From positions 682,001-746,000 of the forward strand of contig JAPWDM010000023.1 in the NCBI GenBank assembly GCA_035578155.1: a stretch of 64,000 nucleotides of DNA. Direction: 5' to 3'. Positions 1-11,170 of the stretch are shown here, piece after piece. Made by a program: the position numbers and the translations under genes. The notes beneath the pieces are model-generated. The model was given only the letters and a program-made list of their open reading frames with translations, was not told where the DNA came from and did no database searches. The first letter of the stretch is position 1, and each line of letters begins with the position of its first letter. Source of the stretch: Brachynemurus nebulosus. Lineage: Eukaryota; Arthropoda; Insecta; Neuroptera; Myrmeleontidae.

Positions 1-19
1 TACTAAAGAAAGCTTGAGT

Positions 20-296
20 AAACGAAAAAAAAGAAAATGGAGCAAAGAGTGGGTGGGAAAAAATTTTCTAATGAAAAACTATTAAAAAAAAATTAGTAAA
101 TGTGAACCAGACAATTATAATAATTATATGCGAATGAACGAAGAAATTTTTAATGATATTTTAGTAAAAATAACACCTTTACGTTTATGCGTGATACAAT
201 TTCTGCAAAAACACGCTTGGAAATTACATTAAGGTTTCTTGCAACGGAAAATTCTTTTGAAAATTTAAGATTTTCAAGTGCAAGCTATTGGAAATA
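20..296 (+). pseudogene. PIF/Harbinger (HARBI1-like) transposase, N-terminal relic
   Basis: Reading across frames gives a basic Trp-containing start (KRKKRKWSKEWVGKKF), then NYNNYMRMNEEIFNDIL, then MRDTISAKTRLEITLRFLAT followed by ENSFENLRFS and a TAA. This order (basic W-rich stretch, a Y-R-M-N-E-E-x-F motif, 'R-x-x-I-S-x-x-x-R-L-x-x-T-L-R-F-L-A-T-G') is what I know from the N-terminal half of insect HARBI1-like transposases of the PIF/Harbinger superfamily. At least two frame changes separate the blocks and the catalytic DDE half is absent, so this is a decayed fragment. It begins at or before the window edge, so the left part may lie outside. No terminal repeat or 3-bp target duplication was seen. 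Family call is fairly secure from the spacing of conserved residues; activity is excluded. Confidence 0.7.
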
Positions 297-300
297 ACAA

Positions 301-1029
301 ACAAAATCAACTATTTAAACTTTCCAATTGTTACCGCTGTAAATATTTTATTGATTTACACCCTTTACATCATATATGTACTGGTTTTGTTGTTCAACTA
401 CCCCACACACACAGTACAACATGTTCATAGACCATTTGCTACGCCCACGTAAAATCAAAATATTTTGATTTTACTTCAACCGTTTATGCAATCATCAAAA
501 TAGTTGACCAACTGCCCCACACACGATTCAACATGTTGTATAACTCAACCAAGTTGTACAAGTATACAGCAAGTTGAACCATGTATGAGCCGCATAAGAG
601 TTTTAATTTTGATACTTTTTCTAAAGCACCCTAAGGCTGTCCACACATGTTGCGTTCTGGAATTAAATTTTCAAATTTCTTAAACTGGAATAAACGAGGC
701 GTTTTCGAATCAGTTATTTAAATTTTTGTAAATTTTGTGACGTTATATATGTAGATTTGAAATTTTTTGTATAATTTAACTGATTACTAAACTGGAATTA
801 ATTCCAAACAGTAGCATAAGTACTGAAAAATCAGGATCGGATTTGCCTTTGAGAAGCAGAATCATATTTTGCTAATAGCTTTATCAAAGTCAAAAAAAAT
901 CAGCAAGTGTGTGTTAGACACGCATTAAATCGGGGTTTCGTAGTTCATTCAGTAGCTAGAATTTTTCACAATTCTCGGAATAAAGTATTTTTTGTTTTCA
1001 TTTAAAATTAAAATTAACCTTTATAATTT
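301..1029. other. Non-coding, no gene; motif-rich 378-590
   Basis: No credible coding potential. Positions 378-590 hold repeated variants of GTTGAAC/CAACATGTT together with CCCCACACAC (twice), resembling a cluster at 34.87-35.06 kb. Positions 449-474 are an exact 26-bp palindrome (GTAAAATCAAAAT and its complement). The rest is featureless AT-rich DNA. Confidence 0.5.
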
Positions 1030-1216
1030 ATGGGATCGTTGCTTTGTCACTTTTCACAACAAAAATCGTATAAACACAAGTCGACTTTCGGCTATTACGC
1101 CATCCTCAGGTAAAAAACACAAGTTGTGTTTTTCACCTGAGGATGGCGTAATGGCCGAAAGTCGACTCGTGTTTATACGATTTTTGTTGTGAAAAGTGAC
1201 AAAGCAACGATCCCAT
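1030..1216. repeat. 187-bp near-perfect hairpin
   Basis: The left arm from ATGGGATCGTTGCTTTG to about 1122 is complementary to the right arm ending GCAACGATCCCAT at 1216, leaving only a few unpaired bases at the centre. Arms of about 92 bp differ at only a couple of positions, so the structure is young or maintained. The short open frame across it is simply the palindrome read through. Likely a foldback/MITE insertion; no target duplication could be assigned. Confidence 0.85.
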
Positions 1217-1272
1217 GTTTTTTAATATGGATTTTCACAAAGTAAAAAACCTTTCCAATATTAATACTAATA

Positions 1273-1425
1273 GATTTGAGCGTTACTTTATGGTATTCCA
1301 TATTTGTAAATAATAAACAAATATTTTACTTCGCAAAAATACCACTTTTATTTTGAAATTGTGACAATATTGTTTCAAAATAAAAGTGGTATTTTTGCGA
1401 AGTAAAATATTTGTTTATTATTTAC
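1273..1425 (+). mobile_element. Hairpin MITE family H1, copy 1
   Basis: Arms of about 53 bp (1306-1358 and 1373-1425, including ATACCACTTTTATTTTG) fold back on each other. An asymmetric 33-bp tail (GATTTGAGCGTTACTTTATG) precedes them. The same tail plus hairpin occurs in the opposite orientation at 8145-8297, which shows that the unit is a dispersed element and not a local accident. No protein is encoded. Confidence 0.8.
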
Positions 1426-2992
1426 TTTCCAATATTAATTATTTATAATTTATTTTCTGTATGAGTTTTAAAAAAATCAATAACAGTTTTTCTTTTAAAT
1501 AACACTTTGTTAAATAACGTTTGACCCGGCACTGATTATTTAAATGTAGTCAAGTGTGGCTAGACCACCTAATGCGATGACAGAAATGACGAATTTATAG
1601 AAATTTTGTTGTACTTCAAAATCGTAAAAGTTAAATCACGCTTTCTCCAGTATTGAATAGAAGCTTCGACATGTACTTGAATAATTATTTAAATATATTT
1701 TTAAGAGTTTTTTGTTATAATTCGTTCATCTACATGTTTCCAATCGTCGAAATTCTCCCCAACTGTCGATCGAAAGTATTAAAATGTTCCCCATTTGATG
1801 AAGCACATTTGTGAGGCATATTCGAATACTTTTCTCTAATACGGTAGGTAGTAAATATAATATAATCGCTATAGTTTACAAAACATTTACAAAACGGTAT
1901 TCGAATCCCACATAGATAGATACCTAACAAAATGGGCGAACACTGTTGTTGCTGTTTGTGTTTCTTTATCAAAATTGCAAATCTATTTTTGTTATATGTA
2001 TATTTACCGTATAAATAAATATTTATAATTCCTACCAAACATACACACAAACTCGATTCCCCCCGGATCCCGGTTCGGATAATAATTATTATTATAATCA
2101 TTTGTCGAAATATACATTTATATTGTGCACAATAATTAATTTGACATTTCTTTGGCTGTGGCCGTGGTAAAGAGACGTTAGATTTTATATGTCGTGCAAA
2201 AACATAATATCCAATGTACTGTTATCTGCCATAGCATGCATTTGTAGATGCCACGGTTGGAATACATAATTTTCTGATGCGTAGGTTGCTATTAATTATG
2301 ATGTTTAAAAAAATATATATATGTATTAATAAAAATTATTAATAGTTTTAAATAGATTTACCGCTTGCTCTTCTTTTTATTTTATTTATTACCCGCCTGC
2401 CGGCCTGCCGGCCTAGTCAATACAAAGGGGGTATTGGACGGAATACGCCTTTGTACATTGCAAATAGTTATAACGGTATTAAATCGAAAATTTATCATGT
2501 TTTACAGGTAATAAGTATATCACAGTTTGAATTTAGTTGTAGCTTAAGGGTGCGCCACCGTACTGAGAAGGTTTCAAAAAATAATTGTATTTTGTCCCGC
2601 GGTTTCACCGAGTTACTGAGTAAAATTACTTTTAAATTAGGTCAGCGAACCAATTCCTTCGCTCGACAAATCACTCAAAAATGGCGCCACTTTTCACTCA
2701 GGTGACATTTCATAGAGCACAGGCGCGAGAAACTGAAATGACTTTTGAGATTAACTGTCAATATGGTCACACATATTATAAATTCTTAATGCTTCTATTT
2801 TTAGCGATCCGTAGTTCAGTGTATCCCTTTTAAATAGGTAGATATAATAATAAAATATTGCAATAAATCAGACAATTACTTTTTTGTTTACACTCTTCTA
2901 ATTTATTAACTGCGTTGCGCATGCGCACAATGAAACCTCATCTCATTATTAGTCAATCACTTTTAGCCTAAATAGCCAAAAATACCAGTTAG
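1426..2992. other. Intergenic; no gene seen
   Basis: AT-rich DNA without a supportable gene. Positions about 1470-1620 share a segment (CCACCTAATGCGATGACAGA) with 45640-45800. A small tandem CCTGCCGG/CCGGCC run lies at 2393-2413. Open frames at 1730-2101 and 2451-2705 have simple-sequence composition and no recognisable domain. Confidence 0.5.
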
Positions 2993-3000
2993 TTACGTAG

Positions 3001-3756
3001 CAGGGGCGTAACTACCGCCGTATCAGCCGTATCAATGATACGGGGCCCCCCGGCTACAGAGGCCCCTAACGTGTGTAAGCAAAAATTAAGAAAATGTTAT
3101 CCATAATGTCACTTAATCTCGTGCTTTCCGGGAAAAAAACATGTAAAAAAACTGTCATACGTACCTATAGAATTTTCACTTCAGAAATGACAAAAGTCAA
3201 AAAAGCAATCTCTTTTTTTCCCGGGTTAATTGCTTTGAAAGCATGCTAAAAATCTGAAATTCAAAAAATTCATTCCATTAAGGACTCACGGAATTATTTC
3301 TGATAAAATTCAATAGCCTTGCATCCAATTTTCCGGAGGTAATAACAGCATGCTTTCTATTCTTGACCCTTCCAGTTATAACCACAACAGTTGAAAGAAG
3401 TTTTTCAAAATTTAAACTGATAAAAAATTACCTAAGGACTTGGATGGGGCAGGAACGGCTATCAGACTTGTCACTATTGTCAATAGAGGCAGAAATTTTA
3501 GGAAAACTGAAACCGTCTTCAGCTATAGATGATTTAATAAATCAATTTGCCGATAAAAAGGCAAGAAAAGTGTATATTTAATTTGAATTGTTTGGCTAGC
3601 TCAAATTCTAGAAGGAAGCGATAACTTATAATCAATAAATATTTATTTTAATTTAATGCAAGCATTTTTGTTTCTTTTGTGAGAAATCTTTACCCTTCAT
3701 TTGGGCCCCGCAACTAATTTTGATACAGGGCCCCTCCAAGGCACGCTACGCCACTG
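3001..3756 (+). mobile_element. hAT element, internally deleted
   Basis: Ends are CAGGGGCGTA and TACGCCACTG, matching the CAGTGGCGTA-type inverted termini of hAT transposons, and the element is flanked by an exact 8-bp target duplication TTACGTAG (2993-3000 and 3757-3764). GC-rich subterminal GGGGCCC blocks occur at both ends. At 756 bp it is far shorter than an autonomous hAT (usually 2.5-4 kb), yet it keeps the transposase C-terminus, so it is a deletion derivative. The intact duplication shows that insertion was by ordinary hAT transposition. Confidence 0.92.
3300..3581 (+). pseudogene. hAT transposase C-terminal dimerisation domain
   Basis: The frame runs from about 3300 without a good ATG and encodes ...LTLPVITTTVERSFSKFKLI, then KNYLRTWMGQERLSDLSLLS, then IEAEILGKL and a terminal INQFADKKARKVYI before TAA. 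The 'L-P-V-x-x-x-x-x-E-R-S-F-S-K-x-K-L-I-K-x-Y-L-R-x-x-M-x-Q-E-R-L' block and the 'F-A-x-K-K-A-R-K-V' tail are the signature of the hAT C-terminal dimerisation region (ZMYM/insect hAT type). This last exon-like piece is undamaged over about 90 codons, but the BED zinc finger and most of the catalytic core are missing. It sits inside the hAT element 3001-3756 and ends about 175 bp before its right terminus, as expected. Not functional alone. Confidence 0.88.
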
Positions 3757-3764
3757 TTACGTAG

Positions 3765-4649
3765 GTACCTCTAAGTCCTACAGTCCTCAATAAGTACAGT
3801 CTTAGATCCTTCTTCGGACAACAGCGCTTTGACGAACGATTTCAACCTACCGTTCATTTTTTCCAATACCTACCTCAAATATGACCCTCATCAGGAACAA
3901 TTTTAATTTAACGTTTATTTTTTTCTAAAATCTTAATGAAATTTGAATAAAATTTGATCACAATCCATCCAGCGACTTGCTTTGGACGCTTTACGGGGCC
4001 CTGTGGTCCTAGAGGACAATTTTAGTCTTTAATATGTAGTCTGTATGTTATAAATTCTTTTAAATTGAGTTATAACTCTTGTGCTGTTGCTCTGAAATGA
4101 TTTATGTACTGCTAAGTACATATTTTTCTTCTTTTAAAAAAATTTGAAATAAATAGAAATCTTAATCAATCATAGGATATTCAGACAGCTAGATATTCAA
4201 GCAGTCATTTGTGTATGATCGGAACGAAATTTTAATTTTGCTTTCTGACTTATATCTACCTACGGACAGCTACGTGAAACTTCCACAAATAAATATTTTA
4301 ATGTTTAAATTTGATTTTAATCGTTGTCTGTTATGAACGGTTTCGATTTAATTGATTATACATAGTTGTAGAATAACTGTACATGATGTCGTCTTCTGGT
4401 CATCCATTATTATTATTATTTATTTCACTTTTTCGAGAAAATAATCGAATAAGTATTTAAAACACATGCATAGTTCCTCTTTAAAGTAAAATCCACTGCT
4501 AACGGGTGTGACACCTAGCTTCCTCACATTCATAAAATGCTTGCGTAAATCATTAAAGTGTCCTCAACACTGCCCCCAGTACCAACGTTTAAAGGATTAC
4601 ATCATTTTGAAATGTCAGAACAGTAGGTTTTATCAGGGAATTTTTTTCT
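3765..4649. other. Intergenic; no gene seen
   Basis: No coding signal. The frame at 4508-4831 crosses the start of a transposon and is not a gene. Nothing else supportable. Confidence 0.45.
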
Positions 4650-4653
4650 TTAA

Positions 4654-5548
4654 CCCTAGAATCATACGTTGGTCTACGAGTCAAGTTAATCATACATCGG
4701 CGTCGTTTCGACGAATGGACTTTTTACGGGGAGTTTTAGAGTTTATTTGCAAAAAATATTTTTTTTACATAACAATACTACAGAAGCGAACAAAATATTT
4801 AAAAAAAATTGGATTTGGAAAAATTTCTTAATGTAAATATTTATTAATTTTTTTTAATCTTTTTATCAAAACATATTTTCATTATAAAAATTAAAAAATA
4901 TATAAATACATCAATTGTAATAATTAATTTATGAACTATTATGAATCAGTGGATATGTGTGACTTTACAGAATGTGAAATTTCGCAGTCATAAATATTCC
5001 TATAGATATGTCGTTTTTTCCCCATTAGGCACATTTGTAAATTTTCTAAAATTTGTTAGTAATTTTTCGAATAAGATCTCAAAAAATAATAAAAATTAAA
5101 ATATTTTCCACAAAATAAATTGTTAATCTTTTATTAAGTCATTCGAAACGCATTCTTTAGTTTTCGATTCAATATATTCAAACCTCAGTATTATGTCGTC
5201 TCTATAAGTCAAACAGCTGTAATCATCTTTCACATTATCATAATCATTGAATAAATTAATTATAACATCCATATCTTTAATAAATTTTAGAAAAATTAGG
5301 AAAACTTTTATATGTGGAGTACAAAATCTTTAAAAAAAAATATAGGTTAATCATACATCGTCGTCCTTTTGACGCACACTATTTCAGTATAAAAAAAACG
5401 ACAATAGCTATAAATAAAATTTATATGTCTTACGTGTTATAATAACAAATAAATTAGATAACAGAAGTTTCACAGCGAGCAGGTACCGACATGTCACATT
5501 ATTGGAGCAGGTAGAGAAGTTCGTTCGTCGTTTTGACGAGTACGTATG
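4654..5548. mobile_element. piggyBac-like element with TTAA duplication
   Basis: Termini CCCTAGAATCATACGT and ACGTATGATTCTAGGG are exact inverted repeats flanked by TTAA (4650-4653, 5549-5552). TTAA target sites and CCCTAG-type ends are diagnostic of piggyBac. Subterminal copies of TCATACATCG-CGTCG..TTTGACG lie at about 4692-4716 and 5349-5376, and TTCGTCGTTTTGACGAG at the right end. At 895 bp it is non-autonomous. Confidence 0.88.
5123..5272 (-). CDS. Short unassigned ORF in the piggyBac-like element
   Basis: A 49-codon frame on the minus strand starts MDVIINLFNDYDNVKDDYSC and ends KECVSNDLIKD. The open frame continues about 19 codons upstream of this ATG. Composition is protein-like (balanced D, E, K, aromatic residues, few simple repeats), unlike the chance frames nearby, but I recognise no domain. 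It could be a remnant of the master element's transposase tail or a captured host exon. Low confidence that it is expressed. Confidence 0.25.
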   Translation of the reverse strand: MDVIINLFNDYDNVKDDYSCLTYRDDIILRFEYIESKTKECVSNDLIKD

Positions 5549-5687
5549 ATTCTAGGGTTAATTTAAAAAGCGAAATGACGGCGCAGGTGCAAGTCCAACA
5601 CAGATGGTTCTTTTCGAAGATGTTCATGATGGGTAGTATAGCAATTTTTTAAACAAAAAGCAGCTAGAACAAAAAAAATTTTTTACT

Positions 5688-6456
5688 AACAAGTAAAGCT
5701 CTCGAGGCCGGACCTATCGATTTTGATGAAACTTAAATATGTTGTAGAACACTAAAAAATTAGCGACACGTATTTTTTTCATCTACGGAAAAACGATTTG
5801 ATGGAGTAAAATCGCCCTTCAAAAATTGGGACATTATTACCCACTGTCAGTAGGTTAAGGGTAAAAATGAGTGTATGAAAACTAGTATGTAATTTAAAAG
5901 GGTGACTCACCCCCTCTACAATGTTGCTCAAACTGAATTTTGAATTCGAGAATTCCATTTCTGTGTCATTCTAATTGTCTTAAACTATTTTTCATAAAGA
6001 AGAACTTCTTGAACTACCCAAATAGTACGACTATTCGACACAGTCACCCCCTAGTTAACTACCCCTAGACTTAATATTAGAACATTGAGCAAAAACAGGT
6101 CAATTCGATTTTTTAACGTAGATTTCAAATCTGTAAGCAAAATTTTTATATTGTTTATTTTTCACCCCCTTTTTGCAAAATTAACCCCCAAATGTTAACA
6201 ACCTCCCACAAATTTCATGTTAATAGATAGCTTTTTAAAAAAGAGCAATATCGCCAATTTTAACTTTTGCTCTATCTCTTACTGTTTTCGAAATATTTGA
6301 AAAATTAAATTTTTGCCCCAATTTTTGATGGGCGATTTCACCCCTTCAAACCGTTTTTCCGCAGATAAAAAAATAGGTGTCGCTTATTTTTTAGTGTTCC
6401 ACAACAGATTTAAGTTTCATCAAAATCGATAGGTCTGGCCTCGGGACTTTTATTTG
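5688..6456 (-). mobile_element. Long-TIR repeat family R, copy 1
   Basis: The ends are about 140-bp inverted repeats: GACCTATCGATTTTGATGAA (5709 onward) has its complement ending at about 6440, and the pairing continues through TATTTTTT and CGGTTTGA-like stretches. The body holds many ACCCC/GGGG blocks. A related copy with one arm lies at 21176-21825 in the opposite orientation. No protein or target duplication was recognised; superfamily unknown. Confidence 0.7.
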
Positions 6457-6498
6457 TAAGACCGGTTCACAATATTATTAAAAAATATTGACTTTTAA

Positions 6499-7104
6499 CC
6501 CTTTGCACTCGATGGGCGCCGCCACGGCGACACAATAAATATTAATTTCACTCGTTAGGCGCCGCAGCAGCGCCATAAGCAATAGGTACGTATTTTATTA
6601 TTTACAACATGCTAGGGGACCTAAGGCTCGATTTACATTAACGCTCCGCTCTCAGTACGATATCACTCCGCTCCCGGTTCGATAAAATATTTTTACATAA
6701 TAAATAATGAGTGTATTCACATCATCGCTCTGATATCGGTCCGATATCAGTCATGGTTCGATCTCGCTTCAATACCGCTCCAATACCAATCCCACTGAGA
6801 TAATATTTTATCGGAGCGATATCAGACCCTATATCGATGATAGTGAACACGTTTTTGATTCCACTTCGCTCCGTTTCTCAGCCTTCTTCATTTATTTGAA
6901 AATTATTATATTAGGAAAACATGATACAACAGAACGACGCGACGTCTTGCTACAATACATTGTGATACATACTACTAAAATTAACTAATAGATATATTGT
7001 ATTATGGATATTATGTTCTCCTAATACAATAGTGTTTGCAGCGTTTTAAAACTACTGTCGAGTAGCTGAGTACCCATACTAAAAAATGGTTCGAGTGCAA
7101 AGGG
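6499..7104. mobile_element. piggyBac-like MITE with TTAA duplication
   Basis: CCCTTTGCACTCGA at the left and TCGAGTGCAAAGGG at the right are exact 14-bp inverted termini flanked by TTAA (6495-6498, 7105-7108). GC-rich GGCGCCG blocks follow the left end. Positions 6640-6880 hold many CGCTCC and GATATC/ATATCG motifs in both orientations. It has no coding capacity at 606 bp. Confidence 0.88.
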
Positions 7105-8144
7105 TTAAAATTTTGGAAGTCGATGAAAAAATCTAAATTTGTTTATAAAAAATTTATTTGTTAACCAACTTTACCAGAATCCTGTGTACCGTCCTAGATA
7201 ATCTATTTAAGAAACGTCAATTTCATGTCAATTAATTTCAAGTTGGAGTTATCTTGACCACCGTTTACAAAAATGTAGTTTCGAAAAAAAGACGTTATTT
7301 TGGTAGACTTTGTCTTATTGGAGTTTCATACATACAAGAATCTCTGAGTTATTCGTTTATGTATTAATTTATGTTAAGGTAGGTTAGGTTAGGATTGCAG
7401 TGACAGTTTTGGTTGGAATTAAAAGGTGAAAATTTGAACCTGTAAAAAACATATTGTTTTACTCAGCCTGAAAATTTACTTGTAAAAATACCTCTATATC
7501 TTATATTATTTAAAATAGTAAATATAAAATTTATCAAAACACGCATTCTCTGTTTGGTTGAGTAGATTATTGTAATTAGAAAAGAAAAAAGTTTGAAAAG
7601 GCCTCATTATTTTCCTATAAATATAAGACATGATTAAAAAAATGGTTAAAATCAAAAGCAACCTATCATTTAAATCACACCAAACACCCAAACCAAAAAA
7701 AATGGTAGCGCTACAAAAAAAAGAATATGATTGCATGTAAAACCTGGATATATCAAAACGTTGCGTTATTATACCTACCTAAATCTAAGCCCATAATTAT
7801 GTAATTTTTTCTTACCTTAAAGTCGTTTTGATCTATGACTCTAATATTTGTGATAAAATAACAGATGATTTGATGTTTATTTCTTTGCCTGGCTGGCTGG
7901 TCTGGCTGGCCTGGCTTTAATCTGGTGTATACGGCAAACAGAACGAAAACACAGGTAATAATAATGATAATGTTTGTATAATTTATGATACAAATACAGT
8001 TATAAAAGTAAATGTGATTATGGCCTGAAGATTCTACGACGCATACCTGTAGTCAGTCAGTCGTTTGTTATTCATCGCTTCATTCGTACAGGATGTTTCA
8101 ACCAATGGAGACAGAACAGAATTTTTTAGGAAATCATAATATAT
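7105..8144. other. Intergenic with short TTAGG-like run
   Basis: No gene. Positions 7375-7394 contain an imperfect run of AGGTTAGGTTAGG, the insect telomere motif, but only about three units long. A CTGGCTGG-type run lies at 7888-7920. The frame at 7506-7736 on the minus strand is low-complexity. Confidence 0.5.
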
Positions 8145-8297
8145 GTAAGTAATAGACAAATACTTTACTTTGCAAAATACCACTTTTATTTTTGAAACTG
8201 TGGTAATATTGTTTCAAAAATAAAAGTGGTATTTTTCAAAGTAAAGTATTTGTCTATTATTTACATATATGGAATACCATAAAGTAATGCTCAAATC
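8145..8297 (-). mobile_element. Hairpin MITE family H1, copy 2
   Basis: Inverted copy of the unit at 1273-1425: hairpin arms containing ACCACTTTTATTTTTG and complement, followed by CATAAAGTAATGCTCAAATC, which is the complement of the tail in copy 1. It abuts the TA-flanked element starting at 8300. Confidence 0.8.
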
Positions 8298-8299
8298 TA

Positions 8300-9178
8300 C
8301 ACCGAGAGATAATTCATAGAAAAATTACTGTGCTCAGCACTACAATCGACGTGTAAAAGGCGAACATATTCAATTTTGTACGGTAAAAATATAAAAATTA
8401 TAATTAATCATAGAAAATTTAAAGGATAGAATGTTCTTTCCGTAATATTAGCTCCGTAAAATTTGTAAAACAGCACAGTAAAAAGTTCCATTCCCGACAA
8501 AAAATTATTTTTAATTGTTTTTCTTACAAAAATTACCATGCTGTCTTATAATATTTCAAATGCTATCTGCTAATAGTAGAAAGAAAGAAAGAGAAGGTAT
8601 CAACGCTGTTACATAGCGAGGCAGGCTGCAGAAGGTATCAACACAATCATACATGAAGGTCACATAGCCAGGCTGGTGTGGCAAGTAACATAGCCAGGCT
8701 GGTCACTGCTGGTGTGCAAACAGTATTCATTAGAATGTCTTACAAGACGGTCACCGTTTAATTCATCATTTTGTTACTTCACTATATTCAGTATTAGAAT
8801 ATATTGTTGCCAGTAATTTTGTATGCATCATAAAGAATCAAAGGTCGGAAAAGATCGATTGTTCCTCAGTGCGTACAGCCCAAGCAACATAAGGTTGCGG
8901 GTTAGACGCGCAAATGAAAGAGTACGACAACAAGAATTAAACTACAACATATATGCATAAGAGTGTGATAGAAGTTGTGTTAGCACATTAAATTTTACCA
9001 TGCTAGCACAACAATTTTTATGAAGCCATGACTAATACTTTTTACGTTTCAATTTAATAATATTTACATATCGTAAAATATTTTTTACTTTGGTCGTCGA
9101 TTGCGCACGCATTATAAGAGAGCATGGTAATTTTTCTGAAATTTTATCTACAAAAATTATATGATTTTTCTCTCCGGG
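8300..9178 (+). mobile_element. TA-flanked non-autonomous element T1, copy 1
   Basis: Ends ACCGAGAGA and TCTCTCCGG are flanked by TA. The sister copy at 38014-38810 has cleaner termini CACGGAGAGAAAA. The two share most internal sequence in the same order (for example TACTGTGCTCAGCACTACAA and AGCATGGTAATTTTTCTGAA), so the termini are the true element ends. TA duplication points to the Tc1/mariner-like group, but no transposase is present. A tandem ACATAGCCAGGCTGGT pair is internal, and positions about 8873-9000 are half of the MITE seen whole at 23905-24067. Confidence 0.82.
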
Positions 9179-10560
9179 TATTAATGAAATCATAATAGGT
9201 ATTTGTACATTAATTGTAAAATTTTCTAGAAAATTCCATTCTGGAATTATTTAAACGGTGTTGTTATACAATTCGCAAATATGTCCTTGTCACAACCCTT
9301 CAGTGGGTGCATTTTAATAAAAATTTTGAGATTTTTACCAAAATTATAATTATATTTTTCATATAGGACTCTCAGTTAGTCACTGATTGTGAGGCTCACT
9401 TAAATAATTTAAGTAAGGGATTTAGTATGGGAGTATGGCGTGTACACGTATACATACACATATATACACCAACTCGTTGTATACGTATATGTATACCCCG
9501 TGTTGAACACTTTTTGGACATGTATAATCTTGCGAGTTCACGTCAGCTACATGGTGTAATAGCAGTATATCTGTAGCTTGTGGGGTGACGTGTTGTGCAA
9601 CATTAGTGCTGTGTATATCTGTTATTTCATAGTTTTAAGCTTTCACTTCTGTCAACAGTTCCCATGACTGCATATTCTTTTAAATTATCGTAAAAAAGCG
9701 ATTACAGACACGTAATTTTCGAATCCTACATTCACCTGCCTCACCAATTTCCTTGTCTTCCACTTACATCATTATGAAATATAATGCAATATAAATTAAT
9801 GTATAAATGAAGATTAGGAATGCTAAATTAGATTAAAAAAAAATTTAAAAAAAAACTATAGTTTTTGACTATTAAACCCCGACTTGAGTAGTACGTATAT
9901 GGGGACTATTGCCTACAATGGCTATAAACCAGAACGTGTCTTTTTTTGGTACACAGCACCAATATCTACTTGATTATGAGTTTGGGTTAAGTGAATTTGC
10001 GGGCAACAACTCCCTCATTATTGCCAGAGCCATGGAAAGAAATTAATGGCACCAAAGTCCCCATCCGCCGTCAAATATTAAATTTACCACTGACAATCGA
10101 AATTACGTAAAAAAATAAGAGCATGGTGATGAGATCCGTGCTCCGAGATTACAACCCCGATTGCTCCCCTCCCCCTTCTCGTCGAAAATGACTGTTGCTC
10201 CTGAATCATTCTGTACGTAATATATTTTATGATTACATAACGTATGGTTTATTTAATCTGATCTAATGGACGTACACAAACTACTACTGATCACTATAAA
10301 CAACATTATCGCGTTCGATAATATCGAAAACAATCAACTGGAGTTATAAAAATGGATGCATAGTTCAATATACATAGATGATTATAATGTAAGGTACCTT
10401 ATGTATATAATGCCTTATACATGATTGTGCTGCAGCAGTCGCTTTTCGTACAATACAACATTTACAGTATGGATAATTACATTAACAATATTTTTTTGTT
10501 TTTGTTTATTGTAAAAACAATATCATTGTGTATTGTGGAAACAATTAAAATATATTATTA
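9179..10560. other. Intergenic; no gene seen
   Basis: AT-rich DNA. Positions 9430-9500 hold imperfect GTATAC/TATACGTA-type alternating sequence. No coding frame, terminal repeat or RNA gene could be supported. Confidence 0.4.
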
Positions 10561-11032
10561 GGGTAAGTGCGGAAGAGATGCCGCAGTAGCCAGAGTTCGT
10601 CCGTTGATTGATAGATAGCGCTATTAATGAATTATATGTTTAAAATAAGTTACTTATTTAAGCTGTATATGGTAACATTTATGATTTGTCCATCAGTTTA
10701 GTAATTATCTAACTTTTTATTATTGAAAAGTAAGTTTTTTAACATAATATTTTATCAAGCATTTAATTCACTAGAATTTAAGAACGTATATATGTCATTG
10801 TTTTAATGAAAATGAGTTTTATTATTAATTTAGGTATATTTTAAAAGTACTGTATAAAATTTTAGGTTAGCATTCCGCACTATGATGCTTGCTATAGCAA
10901 CATGCGGCATCTATCACAACAAAAATTGGAGATGCCGCATTTAAAGTTGGTATAGATGCCGTATCATATTACATGTTAAAAACATAGCCTGATACCTTAA
11001 TTATGCTATTATTTTTTTTTGGACTGTAAATT

Positions 11033-11170
11033 ATGCCACGTAAATATAAAAGATCCATTAATTGGAGCAGGAAGAGTATAGTTATTGGACAGTTAAGAAA
11101 AATTTTCAAAACAAAGTACAGAAAAAGTACGTGTTGTAGCTTTATTTTTAACGGAAAAATTCATAAATAA
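11033..11170 (+). pseudogene. Possible pogo-type transposase N-terminus
   Basis: A 45-codon frame begins MPRKYKRSINWSRKS. 'MPRKYKR' followed shortly by 'NWS' is how many insect pogo/Tigger transposases begin, just before the pipsqueak-type helix-turn-helix. After that the similarity is lost as the frame enters an inner inverted repeat (TATAGTTATTGGACA), and it stops after GKIHK. It fits the TA duplication of the surrounding element, but only about ten residues support the call, so this is suggestive. Confidence 0.4.

Noticed and set aside
3885..3905. Hammerhead core CTGATGAG on the minus strand
   Set aside because: No GAAA after a hairpin within a workable distance; also checked the CTGATGA words near 17251, 43716 and 56154 with the same result.
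7375..7394. Telomere (TTAGG repeat)
   Set aside because: Only about three imperfect units flanked by ordinary DNA on both sides; an internal run, not a chromosome end.
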